This document shows positions 48,637 to 58,042 of a DNA stretch of 64,000 nt, one piece after another. Origin of the DNA: Holophagaceae bacterium. GTDB taxonomy: Bacteria > Acidobacteriota > Holophagae > Holophagales > Holophagaceae. The position numbers were made by a program, and so were the translations under genes. The notes under the pieces are model-generated. The model ran no database searches and was not told the DNA's origin. It saw nothing but the letters and a program-made list of their open reading frames with translations. Each line of letters opens with the position of its first letter. The stretch's first letter is position 1. Location: contig JADKJH010000004.1 of the NCBI GenBank assembly GCA_016722505.1, positions 186,001 through 250,000 of the forward strand. Direction: 5' to 3'.

Positions 48637-51513
48637 TCAGAACTTGATACCGGTGGAGAAGGTCAGAGTCCGGCCATTCAGGAAATTGCCCCTGGCGGTG
48701 GCTTGGCCGTAAGATGCGCCAGGCAGGAATTTTCCAGCGTCCGGGCCGGAGGTCGGAATGCTGGCGGCGGTGTTCCACGTGACCACCTGCTGGTGGTTGA
48801 AGACATTCTGGAGGTTCACTGAAGTGAACCAGGTGAACTTCCTCCATACGGGCAGGTCATAGGCAAGTTGCAGATCAGTCCGATAGAAGTCGGCGAAGCG
48901 GAAGTTGCCCCTATTCGCATAGAACCGAGCATAGGAATTGCCGCCGATGCTGATCAACTCGGGCGTGAGAAAAGACGGTCCGGCCGTGGCCGTCTTGTTG
49001 TATGGAGCGCCCGAGGTGAACTGGAAAATGGCGCCTGCATTGAAGCGGCCTGGCCCGAGCTTCCGGGTGTAATTCGAGAAGGCTCGGATGCGCACGGGGA
49101 CATCGGCCAGCAGGGGGCCGTAGGTATGGCCCAACTGGAAGGGAGTCGGCTGGCCGGCATAGGCGCCCTGGGGACCGAAATTGTTCCATTGCTCGGTGGT
49201 GCCGACTTGGCCTCCTTCATAGTTGCCGTTGAGTTGGCTGAGCGTGAGGTTGCCACCCAAGCTGAAGGCCTCCGTGTACTGCTTTTGGAATTGAAGCTCC
49301 AGGCCCAGGTAATCACGGACAAGGGATGGATCGTTCTTGTAGATCGTCAAGGTCGTGTCGTTGTCATCCACTGGGTTGGGCTGAAGATCCTTGAAGTCAT
49401 CCACAAAATTTTTCCAGGTGCGCCGGTTGAGGGTGGCGCTCCAGACCCCGTTGTGGCCGTCTGAATGCTTCAAGCTCAGGGCGACTTCCTGCATCGCCGG
49501 GGGTTTGAGGTTCGGGTCAATCAGATTCGAGTGGCGATAGAGGCCCGCATCCAAGACGAAACTGGCTGTGTTTGAGTAGCTCGACCGCAGGTTTCCGGGA
49601 CCTCCAACATAGGCATAGTCATATTCGGCGGGGTTTCCCACGGTCGAGGCGTTATCCGTGGCCCCCTGGATGACCTGGCCGGTGTAGATGCCGAAGGATG
49701 CCTGCGCCACCCACGCGCCGTCGCCGTTGAGATCCCAGATGGCCGCAAGACGCGGGGAGTAGGCAGTCACATCGTAGTTGGTGGCTTTGACATCGCTCTT
49801 GGATGTGTTCTTGTCCATGCGGAGCCCGAGATTGAAGCTCCAGTTTTTGTTGAGCTTCCACTTGTCATTGATGTAGCCGGACCAAATCGTGTTTTTCGCG
49901 GTGCCCGTGTAGGGAGTGAAAATCTGGATGAAGCTGCCCTCATCGAAGTTGCGGTTCGCCAGGCCCGTATTCCCATTGAGGGGATTGCCAGCGCCATCCA
50001 CATTGATGAATCCGCTGAAGTTGATGATCTGGTTGTTGGGCGACTGGCTGTTGGCGGCATTGTGGCTGGACTGATACCAGTCCACACCGAATTTCAATTC
50101 GTGCTCACCCGCCCCTTGGAGGAACCACAGCAGACTGGCGCTGCCGTTCTCGATGGGACGCTTATCGGGATCGGCTCCGAAGAAGCCATTGTCGAAGATA
50201 TAGCCGGAGACGAGATCGGCCATCACGGGAACATTCGCGCCGCCTTGGCCGCCTCCACCAGGACCGCCCAGTTCCTCATCCTTCCGGCCATAGTGGATGT
50301 TCAGGAGCATGTTGTTCGTGAGCTGGCCCTGGAACCCGAATGCGCGATAACTGAAGGCGTTGGGCTGATTGCTGAGGGTGGCTACCGAGGTGCTGCCGTT
50401 GAAGAAGGCTGTCGCATAGTCACGGCCGGTCTGGTCGATCTCGGTCTTGTTGTACTGGGCGAAGATCCGGTAATCAGGCGTGATCTGCCAGTCGAGTTTG
50501 ATGTCCTTGCGGTCATCCGATGTGGTCGCGTTGTAGGCCTGCCCGCCACCGAATTCGGCCGGCGCGGTGGTTTGGGCTGAGGTGGATCGCGCGAAAGGCG
50601 ACTGGGCCCGGTAACCCACCACGAAAAAGAGGTGGTCCTTGATGATCGGGCCAGAAATCACGATGTTCTGCTGGATGGTGTTCGTGTCTTTGAAGGTGGT
50701 CAGCCCGTTCGCTCCCCGGTCCCTCGGGTTGTAGGCGGCCCAATTGGGGTTTAAGAAAGAGAACCGGAGGACGCCTTCAAACGCGTTGCTGCCGGATTTG
50801 GTGACCGCCTGGACAACGCCGCCCGTGAAGCGGCCATATTCCGCGGAGATGCCGCCACTCAGCACCTGGACATCTGAAAGCATGTCCTCGTTCAGTTGGG
50901 CAGTGAAGCCGCCCGTGACGGGATCGGCTACATCCACGCCGTCTACAAGGAATAATACTTGGGTGTTTTGGGCACCGCGGATGGTCAACCCATTTCCATC
51001 CACGCTCACACCTGGCGCCAGTGACGCGATATTGGTGACCGTGCGCGCGGTGGCGGCGATCGGTAGGTCATTGATCTTATCCAACGTGAAGGACTGGCCG
51101 TCCTTGGCATCCGTCGTGTCAATATTGTTGGCGGTCGCCGTCACTTGAACTGTTGTGCTTGCCTCGGTGATGGATTTCAATGGAAATTCGGTGACATTCG
51201 TTTCACCGAGCGTCACGCGCGTGGATATGTGGGACCCCACATACCCCTGGGCGGTGACAGCGATCTGCACAGGCCCAGGAATGAGCTGGGCAAAGCGGAA
51301 TATTCCCCCCGCGTCGGTGGTGGCTGAGCGGTCGCCTTGGGGCGTCTTGACCACCACTCTTGCGCCTGCGATGGGCTTGCCGGCCACCGCTTCCTTGACC
51401 AGGCCAGACAGATTGCCAGTTTGTGTTCCCTGCGCCATGAGCGCGGTCGAACAGAAGTACCCCGCAACTAGTAGCAGGGGGATGCGGCATCGCGATGAAA
51501 TCATTGTTATCAC
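48637..51513 (-). CDS. TonB-dependent receptor 3, carboxypeptidase-regulatory-like N-domain
   Basis: 958 residues. Signal peptide ends near TALMAQ; regulatory-like domain (residues about 34-115); plug with INDLPIAATARTVTNIASLAPG; barrel ending NGRTLTFSTGIKF. It belongs to the same Oar-like group as the two receptors upstream but has a different signal peptide, so it is an older paralogue. AGGAG stands 7 bases before the GTG at 51513, which is therefore preferred over the ATG at 51504. Confidence 0.92.
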   Translation of the reverse strand: MITMISSRCRIPLLLVAGYFCSTALMAQGTQTGNLSGLVKEAVAGKPIAGARVVVKTPQGDRSATTDAGGIFRFAQLIPGPVQIAVTAQGYVGSHISTRVTLGETNVTEFPLKSITEASTTVQVTATANNIDTTDAKDGQSFTLDKINDLPIAATARTVTNIASLAPGVSVDGNGLTIRGAQNTQVLFLVDGVDVADPVTGGFTAQLNEDMLSDVQVLSGGISAEYGRFTGGVVQAVTKSGSNAFEGVLRFSFLNPNWAAYNPRDRGANGLTTFKDTNTIQQNIVISGPIIKDHLFFVVGYRAQSPFARSTSAQTTAPAEFGGGQAYNATTSDDRKDIKLDWQITPDYRIFAQYNKTEIDQTGRDYATAFFNGSTSVATLSNQPNAFSYRAFGFQGQLTNNMLLNIHYGRKDEELGGPGGGGQGGANVPVMADLVSGYIFDNGFFGADPDKRPIENGSASLLWFLQGAGEHELKFGVDWYQSSHNAANSQSPNNQIINFSGFINVDGAGNPLNGNTGLANRNFDEGSFIQIFTPYTGTAKNTIWSGYINDKWKLNKNWSFNLGLRMDKNTSKSDVKATNYDVTAYSPRLAAIWDLNGDGAWVAQASFGIYTGQVIQGATDNASTVGNPAEYDYAYVGGPGNLRSSYSNTASFVLDAGLYRHSNLIDPNLKPPAMQEVALSLKHSDGHNGVWSATLNRRTWKNFVDDFKDLQPNPVDDNDTTLTIYKNDPSLVRDYLGLELQFQKQYTEAFSLGGNLTLSQLNGNYEGGQVGTTEQWNNFGPQGAYAGQPTPFQLGHTYGPLLADVPVRIRAFSNYTRKLGPGRFNAGAIFQFTSGAPYNKTATAGPSFLTPELISIGGNSYARFYANRGNFRFADFYRTDLQLAYDLPVWRKFTWFTSVNLQNVFNHQQVVTWNTAASIPTSGPDAGKFLPGASYGQATARGNFLNGRTLTFSTGIKF

Positions 51514-51993
51514 TGTTTCTCCTCTCGGGATGGATGGACGGGGTGGGTGGGGCAGAGCGTTTCTTCAAGGACGTGAATCAGTTGTTGCGCGTCAAATGGC
51601 GAACCTCCAGGTGGTGGGTTGGGTACGGGAATGCCTAAGGCTGAAAGGCGGATGGCATGGAGCGCGCGAATGGTTGGATCCATGAATTGGTTCCACTCTC
51701 GGGATAAATCCACCACTCCACAATTCGTCTGGGGCCAGTCGCAGCCAAGTGGGGGGAACCCTTTCCTCACTGGGGTGGATGCGACCTGGAAACACGAAAC
51801 CCTTTAGTCCCTCGCGGCAGAGGCGACGGCAGGAAACTCCACAAAAATCCCTGTGAATCAGTTCAATTCGCTATGCCGTCCACTGGCTTGTGAGCCTCCG
51901 GCACCGGGCACTTTGAGGCCCCAGGCCAGGAGGTGAGAACTATGATTTGGCCCATGCACCAAAGTGCTGGGATCGCGAATCAAATCGCGAGAG
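51514..51993. other. gene-poor spacer upstream of receptor 3
   Basis: 480 bp between receptor 3 and the GyrI-like gene. Only a weak small frame (51510-51683, minus, 57 residues beginning MDPTIRALHAIRL) is present; its stop overlaps the GTG of receptor 3, but its third-codon GC is about half and no ribosome site is clear. No repeat, terminator or RNA gene was recognised. Confidence 0.35.
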
Positions 51994-52602
51994 TCAAGCC
52001 ATCGGCTGCCTGATGATCGTTTTCCAATTCGACGGGTCAGCTTTCCGAATATCGCTCAAATATATTTCATGGTGCTTCCCTGTCCGCCGACTCATGGAGT
52101 CAATGAACTGATGCAGCTTTTCAATCGTCGGCCCTTCTTCGGAGAATGGCCCGACATGCAGGATTTGTGCGCACCTGCCTTCGGACAATGCTTCCAAACG
52201 CAGCTTTGAAAGCGCTCTTGGGTTCTTTTTCTTTTTCACATCAGCCATGGCGCTGGCAATGATGGCCTGGGTCGCGAAGGATGGCTGCAGAATTATCATT
52301 GTCCATTTCCAGCTTGATTTATCTGAGGTTGAAAACTTCGACATATCGTCAGCCCACCAAAGGCCTTCCAATGGCATGACGCCATAATCAATTGCCGACG
52401 CCCCCTTTTTGACCATGAATTTCACCGCGTAGGAAACCATGAACAGCACCTCGACAGCATCGGCGTACGCTTGCGAGGTATTGGGATCGCCCTCGCCGTC
52501 CACCATCAAGTAGCTCATCGTCGGAACATCAATCAGGACTGCCTCTTTGGCTGAAGGTTGATATAGGGGCTTCAAATCCTTCTTGAGATCAACCTTCTGC
52601 AT
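51994..52602 (-). CDS. GyrI-like small-molecule-binding domain protein
   Basis: 202 residues. MQKVDLKKDLKPLYQPSAKEAVLIDVPTM opens a single GyrI-like/SOUL-type fold (VPTMSYLMVDGEGDPN, then EGRCAQILHVGPFSEEGPTIEKLHQFI). Such stand-alone domains bind hydrophobic small molecules or, in one branch, hydrolyse cyclopropanes. The start is the ATG at 52602, with CAGGAG upstream; the longer frame to 52914 has no conserved content. Not linked to its neighbours. Confidence 0.8.
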   Translation of the reverse strand: MQKVDLKKDLKPLYQPSAKEAVLIDVPTMSYLMVDGEGDPNTSQAYADAVEVLFMVSYAVKFMVKKGASAIDYGVMPLEGLWWADDMSKFSTSDKSSWKWTMIILQPSFATQAIIASAMADVKKKKNPRALSKLRLEALSEGRCAQILHVGPFSEEGPTIEKLHQFIDSMSRRTGKHHEIYLSDIRKADPSNWKTIIRQPMA

Positions 52603-52938
52603 GGCTGCTCCTGGGGGAGAATTGGGCCGAGTGGCTCCGCAAGATGAGCGTGGCTTGTGTATCAGGACCACACTGCGGGAATGATGCCACCCTGCCCGAA
52701 AAACCAGAACCGCCCAGAACGGCCCAAAGCCGCTTGGGGCTGAGATTGTCTCCCCCGGGCAGGCCCGAACCCCTAGAGGAAAGGCTGGCCTCCCGCTTCC
52801 ACCCGGGTTCCCAGGGGAGAACACCTTCAGCATCGCTATGCTCACGGTTCCAGGCCATGGCGAAGGGGCCAGCGGCGCCGGATTCGTGGCGAAGCGCGAA
52901 GAATGCCATCCCATACGCCGTTCTCAGTGGCTGAATGG
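52603..52938. other. gene-free spacer between GyrI-like and LytTR genes
   Basis: 336 bp with no coding frame of good codon use. It contains the leader of the GyrI-like gene. No promoter, repeat or RNA gene was recognised. Confidence 0.4.
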
Positions 52939-53706
52939 TCAGGCTAGTTCCTTGAATTGATCGCGGTAGGTGCGGCTCATGGTGAGCCGCGTGCCATCCT
53001 TCATGATCACGACGTGGTCACCGCTGAACCATGGATGCACTTCGTGTATTTGGTCCAGGTTCACGATGCTGGACCGGTGGATGCGGCGGAATTGCCTGGG
53101 GTCCAGCTTGGAAAGGATTGTGGCCATGGACATGCGCAGCAAGTGCGATGTGCCCTCCACATGCAACCGGACATAATTGTCCTCGGCTTCTATCCACTGG
53201 ATGTCTCCAGCCTTGACGATCACGTGGTGCTCCTCATGCTTCACCAGGATGCGGGTGAGATACGTGTCGGATTGGTTCACAACGGCCAGAAGGCTATCAA
53301 GCTGCAGGCGGAGGCCATTGGGGTGGCCGCCCCGCAGCATGGAACGCACACGGTCCAGGGCTTTGACCATGCGATCGGGATCGATGGGCTTGAGCAGGTA
53401 ATCCAGGGCGCTCACCTCGAATGCCTGGATGGCGTGCTGGTCGAAAGCTGTGGCGAAGATGGTCAGAGGCATCTTTTCGGGCCCAATAGCCTCCACTACG
53501 CCGAAACCATCGAGTTCCGGCATTTGGATGTCGAGAAAGACCACGTCGGGTTTGAGTTTCCGGATAGCTTCGACGGCTTCGCCGCCATGCGAGCATTCGG
53601 AGACCACCTGGAAATCTGGTTCGTGCTGCAGCAGTTGCAGGATGCGCTGGCGGGCGAAGGCCTCGTCATCCGCGACGACGGCGCGAATTGGTGCGATGCC
53701 ATTCAT
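52939..53706 (-). CDS. LytTR-family response regulator
   Basis: 255 residues. An N-terminal receiver has the acidic pair Asp13-Asp14 and phospho-acceptor Asp59 (VVFLDIQMPELDG), Thr/Ala in FATAFD and Lys in LLKPI. A C-terminal LytTR DNA-binding domain spans about 150-250 (VKAGDIQWIEAEDNYVRLH, RQFRRIHRSSIVNLD). Its start overlaps the stop of the kinase at 53703 as ATGA, so the two are coupled. Targets are not visible. Confidence 0.92.
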   Translation of the reverse strand: MNGIAPIRAVVADDEAFARQRILQLLQHEPDFQVVSECSHGGEAVEAIRKLKPDVVFLDIQMPELDGFGVVEAIGPEKMPLTIFATAFDQHAIQAFEVSALDYLLKPIDPDRMVKALDRVRSMLRGGHPNGLRLQLDSLLAVVNQSDTYLTRILVKHEEHHVIVKAGDIQWIEAEDNYVRLHVEGTSHLLRMSMATILSKLDPRQFRRIHRSSIVNLDQIHEVHPWFSGDHVVIMKDGTRLTMSRTYRDQFKELA

Positions 53707-54863
53707 GTGAGACTCCCTTGAAAGAGCGGTGAGCCTTTGGTGAGGGAGAGAGGCAGGCTGATCTGGGCCAAGGCGCCGCCCGCGGGAGGGAATTTGAGTT
53801 CGAAACTATGTTCTTCCCCATAGAGCTGAGCAAGCCTGGATCTTGTGTTTTGGGTGCCGATACCGATACCGGTACCGCGGTGTGTTCCTGGGGCGCCTGA
53901 GCCGTCGTCCTCTACTTCCAGGAAGAGGCGCTGTCCATCCTGCCTGGCGCGGATATGGATGGTGCCGCCGGAAGCGCGGTCCGAGAGGCCGTGTTTGATG
54001 GCGTTCTCAACCAGTGGCTGGAGCACGAAGGTCGGCACCTGGGCTCCCAGAAGCGGCTTTGGAACCTCGATCTGGACCCTAAGGCGATCACCGAAACGGA
54101 GCTGTTCGATCTCTAGATAGCCCTCAAGGAAGGCGATCTCTTGTTCCAGGCTTGTCTCTTGTTCTGGAGACTGCTCCAGGTTCAGGCGCAGAAGATTGCC
54201 TAGCTTCAGCAACATCCGGTCCGCCGTGGAAGGATCACTGTGCATGAGTGCGGAAACCGCATTCAGAGTATTGAAAAGGAAATGGGGGTTCAGTTGCATT
54301 TTCAGAGCTTGCAACTGCGCTTGGGACAACTTGGCTTCCAACTGGCTGGCTGCCAATTGCCGGTCCTTGTACCGCTGGTACACCGCGATTCCCTCGTAGA
54401 GGCCCACCAGGCCCCAGTAATAGATCAGAAAACAATAATGGAAGTACCACTTGGCGAACCGCCAGAAGCGGACCAAGAAGGGGTGTTGCGCTTCATAGAA
54501 CCAGGGAACAAGCGCGGCCATCATCGCAATGCCGACACAGGTGATGATCAGGCTCGCTGCGGCGTGGACGGTCCAGGCTTTGACATTGTTTCCATGATGG
54601 AGAGGGAACCTGCGCACCAAAGCGAGGGTGCCCAGCGAAACCACACCCCATCCATAGTTCAGGGCCAGGTCGAAGCCGAGGGCCCGGAATGCGGACTCCA
54701 TCTGGAGTCCGGTCCGGACTGACACCAGATACATGCTCGCCATGTAAAGACCAGCCAGAGTCCAGCCTCCCCAGTACATGGCCCACGGGTGGGTAGGGTT
54801 TTCCTTGTCCAGGTGGGTGACCTGGGCATTTCCGAGCAGGGAGGTGTGGGACGATCCGTTCAT
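53703..54863 (-). CDS. LytS-type sensor histidine kinase A
   Basis: 386 residues. About four membrane helices (residues 27-165), then a His_kinase (PF06580) domain with His194 in LNPHFLFN and an ATPase domain with VENAIKHG, DDGSGAPG and GTGIGIGTQNTRSRL, all intact. No separate sensor domain, so the membrane part probably detects the signal. It lies 35 bp behind kinase B and is coupled to the regulator. Confidence 0.9.
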   Translation of the reverse strand: MNGSSHTSLLGNAQVTHLDKENPTHPWAMYWGGWTLAGLYMASMYLVSVRTGLQMESAFRALGFDLALNYGWGVVSLGTLALVRRFPLHHGNNVKAWTVHAAASLIITCVGIAMMAALVPWFYEAQHPFLVRFWRFAKWYFHYCFLIYYWGLVGLYEGIAVYQRYKDRQLAASQLEAKLSQAQLQALKMQLNPHFLFNTLNAVSALMHSDPSTADRMLLKLGNLLRLNLEQSPEQETSLEQEIAFLEGYLEIEQLRFGDRLRVQIEVPKPLLGAQVPTFVLQPLVENAIKHGLSDRASGGTIHIRARQDGQRLFLEVEDDGSGAPGTHRGTGIGIGTQNTRSRLAQLYGEEHSFELKFPPAGGALAQISLPLSLTKGSPLFQGSLT

Positions 54864-54898
54864 GAGAGGAGCCGAGGAGGACTTGAAATGCGCTGAAT

Positions 54899-56020
54899 TC
54901 AGGCTGGAAGCGCGGGGCCTGGGCAGACCGAGGACCGGTCACTGCTGTCGAGCGGCAACTGGATGCGCGCCAGGGTGCCCCCACCCTCGGGGAATTGGAG
55001 TTCGAAGCCGCGGTGCGTACCGTAGATCTCCTCAAGCCTGGAGCGCATTTCCGAGGCCGTGAGCGGATTCGCTGCTGGTGCCGGAAGTTGCCTTGGTGTG
55101 GTCGGCGGTTGGCCATCGTCCTGGACTTCCATCGTGAGCATTCCACTCTCCTGTCGTGCGCGGATGTGGATGATGCCTCCCTGGCCGCGATCGCAATTGC
55201 CGTATTGGATGGCGTTTTCCAGAAGCGGCTGGAGCACGAAGGCGGGCACTTGCGCGCCAAGCAAGTCCTCGGGCACCTCGAACGTCACCCGCAGCCGGCC
55301 ACCCAAGCGCATCCGCTCGACTTCCAGGTACCCCTCCAGGAAGGCCAGTTCCTTGCCTAGGCTTGTCTCTTCTTCGCGGCTCTGCTCAAGGGATAGCCGT
55401 AGGAGCTGGCTGAGCTTCACGAGCATCCGGTCGGCTGTGGCCGGCTCGGAGTGTATCAATGCCGACACGGCGCCCAAGGTGGTGAACAGGAAATGCGGAT
55501 TCAGTTGCATCTGCATGGACCGGAACTGCGCTTGGGCCACCTTGGTTTCCAGCATTGAGACCCTCAATTCGCGCTCCCGCGCGCCCTTCAGGATCTGGAT
55601 TCCTTCATGGATGCCCACCACGCCCCAGTAGCACACCAGGAAATTGAAAGAAAAAAAAGAGACCATGAACTGTTGGAAGGCCATCGCCAGGGATTCCTTG
55701 GGGGGATCCAGGAGAAAGGCGAGGGAGCCGGTCAGCACTAGGCCGGTGATGGTGATCAATATTCCTGCCGCCAGATGCATCCACCAATGCCGCAGTGGAG
55801 CCGTTCCGTGGAGTGGGTAGCGGCGGACGATGCGCAAGGTGCTCAGCGACAGCACAGCCCAAACCAGAGTCTGAGCCAGGTTCAACAGGAGCAGGCTTAC
55901 GATCAACTTGGCCGTCAAGGGCACGGTGTACCGGATAATGTCCTGCGTCGCCATGAACAGGCCCAGGAGCACCCAGGCGCCCCAGTACAGCCGCTTCGCA
56001 TGTGGCCCTTCAAACGCCAT
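54899..56020 (-). CDS. LytS-type sensor histidine kinase B, ATP-lid region damaged
   Basis: 373 residues, paralogous to kinase A throughout. His176 is kept in LNPHFLFT and the N-box is VLQPLLENAIQYG, but the ATP-lid reads DDGQPPTTPRQLPAPAANPLTASEMRSRL with no G2 box. In another frame the same bases encode ATSGTSSESAHGLGN, abutting MRSRLEEIYG, which is the normal G2 pattern; adding one C near 55111 and two bases near 55048 restores it. So it is either a sequence error or a pair of compensating frameshifts. Kinase B may be an active kinase, or a catalytically poor partner of kinase A. Confidence 0.8.
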   Translation of the reverse strand: MAFEGPHAKRLYWGAWVLLGLFMATQDIIRYTVPLTAKLIVSLLLLNLAQTLVWAVLSLSTLRIVRRYPLHGTAPLRHWWMHLAAGILITITGLVLTGSLAFLLDPPKESLAMAFQQFMVSFFSFNFLVCYWGVVGIHEGIQILKGARERELRVSMLETKVAQAQFRSMQMQLNPHFLFTTLGAVSALIHSEPATADRMLVKLSQLLRLSLEQSREEETSLGKELAFLEGYLEVERMRLGGRLRVTFEVPEDLLGAQVPAFVLQPLLENAIQYGNCDRGQGGIIHIRARQESGMLTMEVQDDGQPPTTPRQLPAPAANPLTASEMRSRLEEIYGTHRGFELQFPEGGGTLARIQLPLDSSDRSSVCPGPALPA

Positions 56021-56122
56021 GGGGAGTAATGGTATCAGTCGCGTGGGCCGCTTTCGATATTAGTGGCGAATCGCTAAAAAGAAGGGGCGAAACGCATTTT
56101 GGCGGGGTAAAAATCTCCCATC

Positions 56123-56173
56123 TCAGCGGCCCTTGAAGTGCGCTGGGCGTTTTTCCATAAAGGCGCCCATGCC
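56123..56173 (-). pseudogene. relic of a second crotonase gene 3' end
   Basis: This 51-bp segment matches the 3' end of the enoyl-CoA hydratase gene (56285-56335) at 45 of 51 positions. On the minus strand it still reads GMGAFMEKRPAHFKGR and stop. The 111 bp between the two copies do not continue the alignment, so only the last codons of a second gene copy remain. A tandem duplication later deleted is likely. Confidence 0.7.
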
Positions 56174-56284
56174 ACGGGCCCCCCTCCGCGATCGCAAGCT
56201 GAAGGCGCAGCGGGAGCGGGAGAACAGGACTAGATGTCCTGTTCGTTCGGGGGGTAGTCCCCAGGAAGGCCGGGCGGCTTCCGC

Positions 56285-57061
56285 TCACCGCCCCTTGAAC
56301 TGCGCCGGGCGTTTTTCCAAGAAGGCGCCCATGCCTTCTTTCATATCTTCGCTGGTGGCCAGTAGGCCGAAGAGCGCCGCTTCGAATTGCAGGCCTTGTT
56401 CCTGGGGCATTTCCAAGCCTTGATGCACCGCAGTCAGGGCGTGGGCTTGGGCCATGGGACCGCGGGTGAGCATGGTCTTGGCAAGTTTTTCTGTGCCAGC
56501 TTTCAACTCCGCCTGTGGAAAGATGCGGCTCACCAGCCCCATCCGCAGCGCGTCGGGGGCATTCACCATTTCGGCGCTGAGGATCATATCGAGGGCCACA
56601 CCCTTGCCTACCAGCCGCGGCAGCCGCTGGGTTCCGCCGTATCCAGGAATGATCCCCAAGGAGACTTCGGGCAGGCCGAATCTTGCATTTTCAGAAGCGA
56701 CACGCACATGGCAGGCAAGGGCCAACTCGCAACCTCCGCCAAGGGCGAAGCCGTTGACCATGGCGATGACAGGTTTGGGCATGCGCTCGATGCGCTCGAA
56801 CACAGCCTGTCCCGCCAGGCCTTGACGCCGCGCGGAGGCGCTGTCCAGGTCTTTTAATTCGGCGATATCGGCGCCAGCCACGAAGGCTTTTTCGCCGGAC
56901 CCGGTGACCACGACAACGCCTACGGCCTCGTCATACTCCAGCCCTGCGAAGGCGCACTCCAGTTCTTTCAGCACCTCGGTGTTCAGAGCATTGAGTTTCT
57001 CCGGCCGGTTGATAGTCAACCAGGCAATGCGGTCCACGGTTTCGACGGTGATGACGGACAT
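56285..57061 (-). CDS. enoyl-CoA hydratase / crotonase family protein
   Basis: 258 residues, the standard length. Oxyanion-hole segments KAFVAGADIAEL and ALGGGCELALACH are present, and catalytic Glu residues lie in GGGCELA and in LPEVSLGIIPGYGGTQRL. It hydrates enoyl-CoA in fatty acid or amino acid breakdown. No other beta-oxidation gene is adjacent. The last codons are duplicated downstream at 56123. Confidence 0.92.
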   Translation of the reverse strand: MSVITVETVDRIAWLTINRPEKLNALNTEVLKELECAFAGLEYDEAVGVVVVTGSGEKAFVAGADIAELKDLDSASARRQGLAGQAVFERIERMPKPVIAMVNGFALGGGCELALACHVRVASENARFGLPEVSLGIIPGYGGTQRLPRLVGKGVALDMILSAEMVNAPDALRMGLVSRIFPQAELKAGTEKLAKTMLTRGPMAQAHALTAVHQGLEMPQEQGLQFEAALFGLLATSEDMKEGMGAFLEKRPAQFKGR

Positions 57062-57130
57062 GGAATCTCCTATGCGGTTGCGGCCATTCTAGCGCATAGC
57101 CCAGGGCTTGAACTTCAACGACAGCCGTGC

Positions 57131-57166
57131 GGGTCGAGAGTCGAGGGTCGAGGGGCAAAGGTTGAG
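57131..57166. repeat. GC-rich variant of the octamer array
   Basis: Units GGGTCGAG, AGTCGAG, GGTCGAG, GGGCAAAG and GTTGAG follow one another between the crotonase start and the dienelactone hydrolase gene. The word relates to AAGTYRAR at 25905 with G replacing A. Confidence 0.5.
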
Positions 57167-57218
57167 TGGCGGCAACCCCGTTGCTCGATGTTCAGGTTCA
57201 CGGTTCCCGGCCTCCCTG

Positions 57219-57944
57219 TTACTGCCTTGCCTCCGGGTCCAGGTGCTTCCGCAGGAAATCCAGCGCTAGCGGCCATGCGAGGCGCGCTGCTTCGGGGTTG
57301 TAGCTGTCCCGCTGATCGCAGAAAAAGCCATGCCCAGCAGCTTCGAAACAGACGCTTAAATAACTCTTCTTGGCGCCCAGCAGCGCCAATTCCAGGCTTT
57401 GCCGCTGTTGTTCTGGGATGGAAGCGTCCTGGCCCCCCCAGACCAGCAGAAGGTGGCTGTTCAGACGCGCCAGGCGATCCAAATGTTGGGGCATATTGCC
57501 GCCATAGAAACTTGCGGCGCAGGCGAGGGGCAGGGTGCTGGCCGCCAGAAAACTCATGCGCCCGCCCATGCAAAACCCGATGCTGCCCAGCTTTCGTGGG
57601 GCGGTCTGGGCATCCGTCGCAAACCAGTCCCCAGCCGCAAGGAAATCATCTTCCAGGCCTGGGATGGTCATCTTCGCGGCTTCGTCCCGACCCGGGCCGT
57701 AGTCGTTGTACCCGGTGATGAAACCTGGGGCCGTGCGGTGGAAGAGTTCCGGTGCCATGGCGGTGAAACCCTCCATGGCAAAGCGTTCGCAGACCTCCCG
57801 GATGTGGCCGTTCACCCCAAAGATCTCCTGCAGCACCAGCAGACCGGGCGCAGTGGCCGCGTCCCGGGGCCTTGCCACATAGGCCCGCATGGATGTGCCA
57901 TCACCCACAGTCAGGTTGATCCATTGACCTTTTGCAGGGTGCAT
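57219..57944 (-). CDS. dienelactone hydrolase family protein
   Basis: 241 residues with the alpha/beta-hydrolase fold. The Cys nucleophile lies in GFCMGGRM, the acid in GGQDASIP and His in AAGHGFFCD, the triad of the DLH family; an upstream Glu in LQEIFGVNGHIRE matches the Glu that tunes the Cys. It is cytosolic and hydrolyses lactone or ester substrates not known here. No catechol-degradation genes are adjacent, so a general role is likely. Confidence 0.88.
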   Translation of the reverse strand: MHPAKGQWINLTVGDGTSMRAYVARPRDAATAPGLLVLQEIFGVNGHIREVCERFAMEGFTAMAPELFHRTAPGFITGYNDYGPGRDEAAKMTIPGLEDDFLAAGDWFATDAQTAPRKLGSIGFCMGGRMSFLAASTLPLACAASFYGGNMPQHLDRLARLNSHLLLVWGGQDASIPEQQRQSLELALLGAKKSYLSVCFEAAGHGFFCDQRDSYNPEAARLAWPLALDFLRKHLDPEARQ

Positions 57945-58042
57945 ATTGGCCTCTTGTTTCCCGCATTGTGGTTCAAGACCCAGGTTTGGGCCAGTGCGCG
58001 ATAGAAATATAAAGTCTTCAATCCCTAAGCTAAGCTTTTCGC

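Noticed and set aside
51994..52914. A 306-residue GyrI-like protein starting at 52914
   Set aside because: The first 104 residues are low-complexity and unlike the family; the ATG at 52602 has CAGGAG upstream.
54493..55260. Alternative 255-residue minus-strand frame across the two LytS-type kinases
   Set aside because: It is a third frame unlike either the printed kinase frame or the frame holding the G2 box; basic and without domains.
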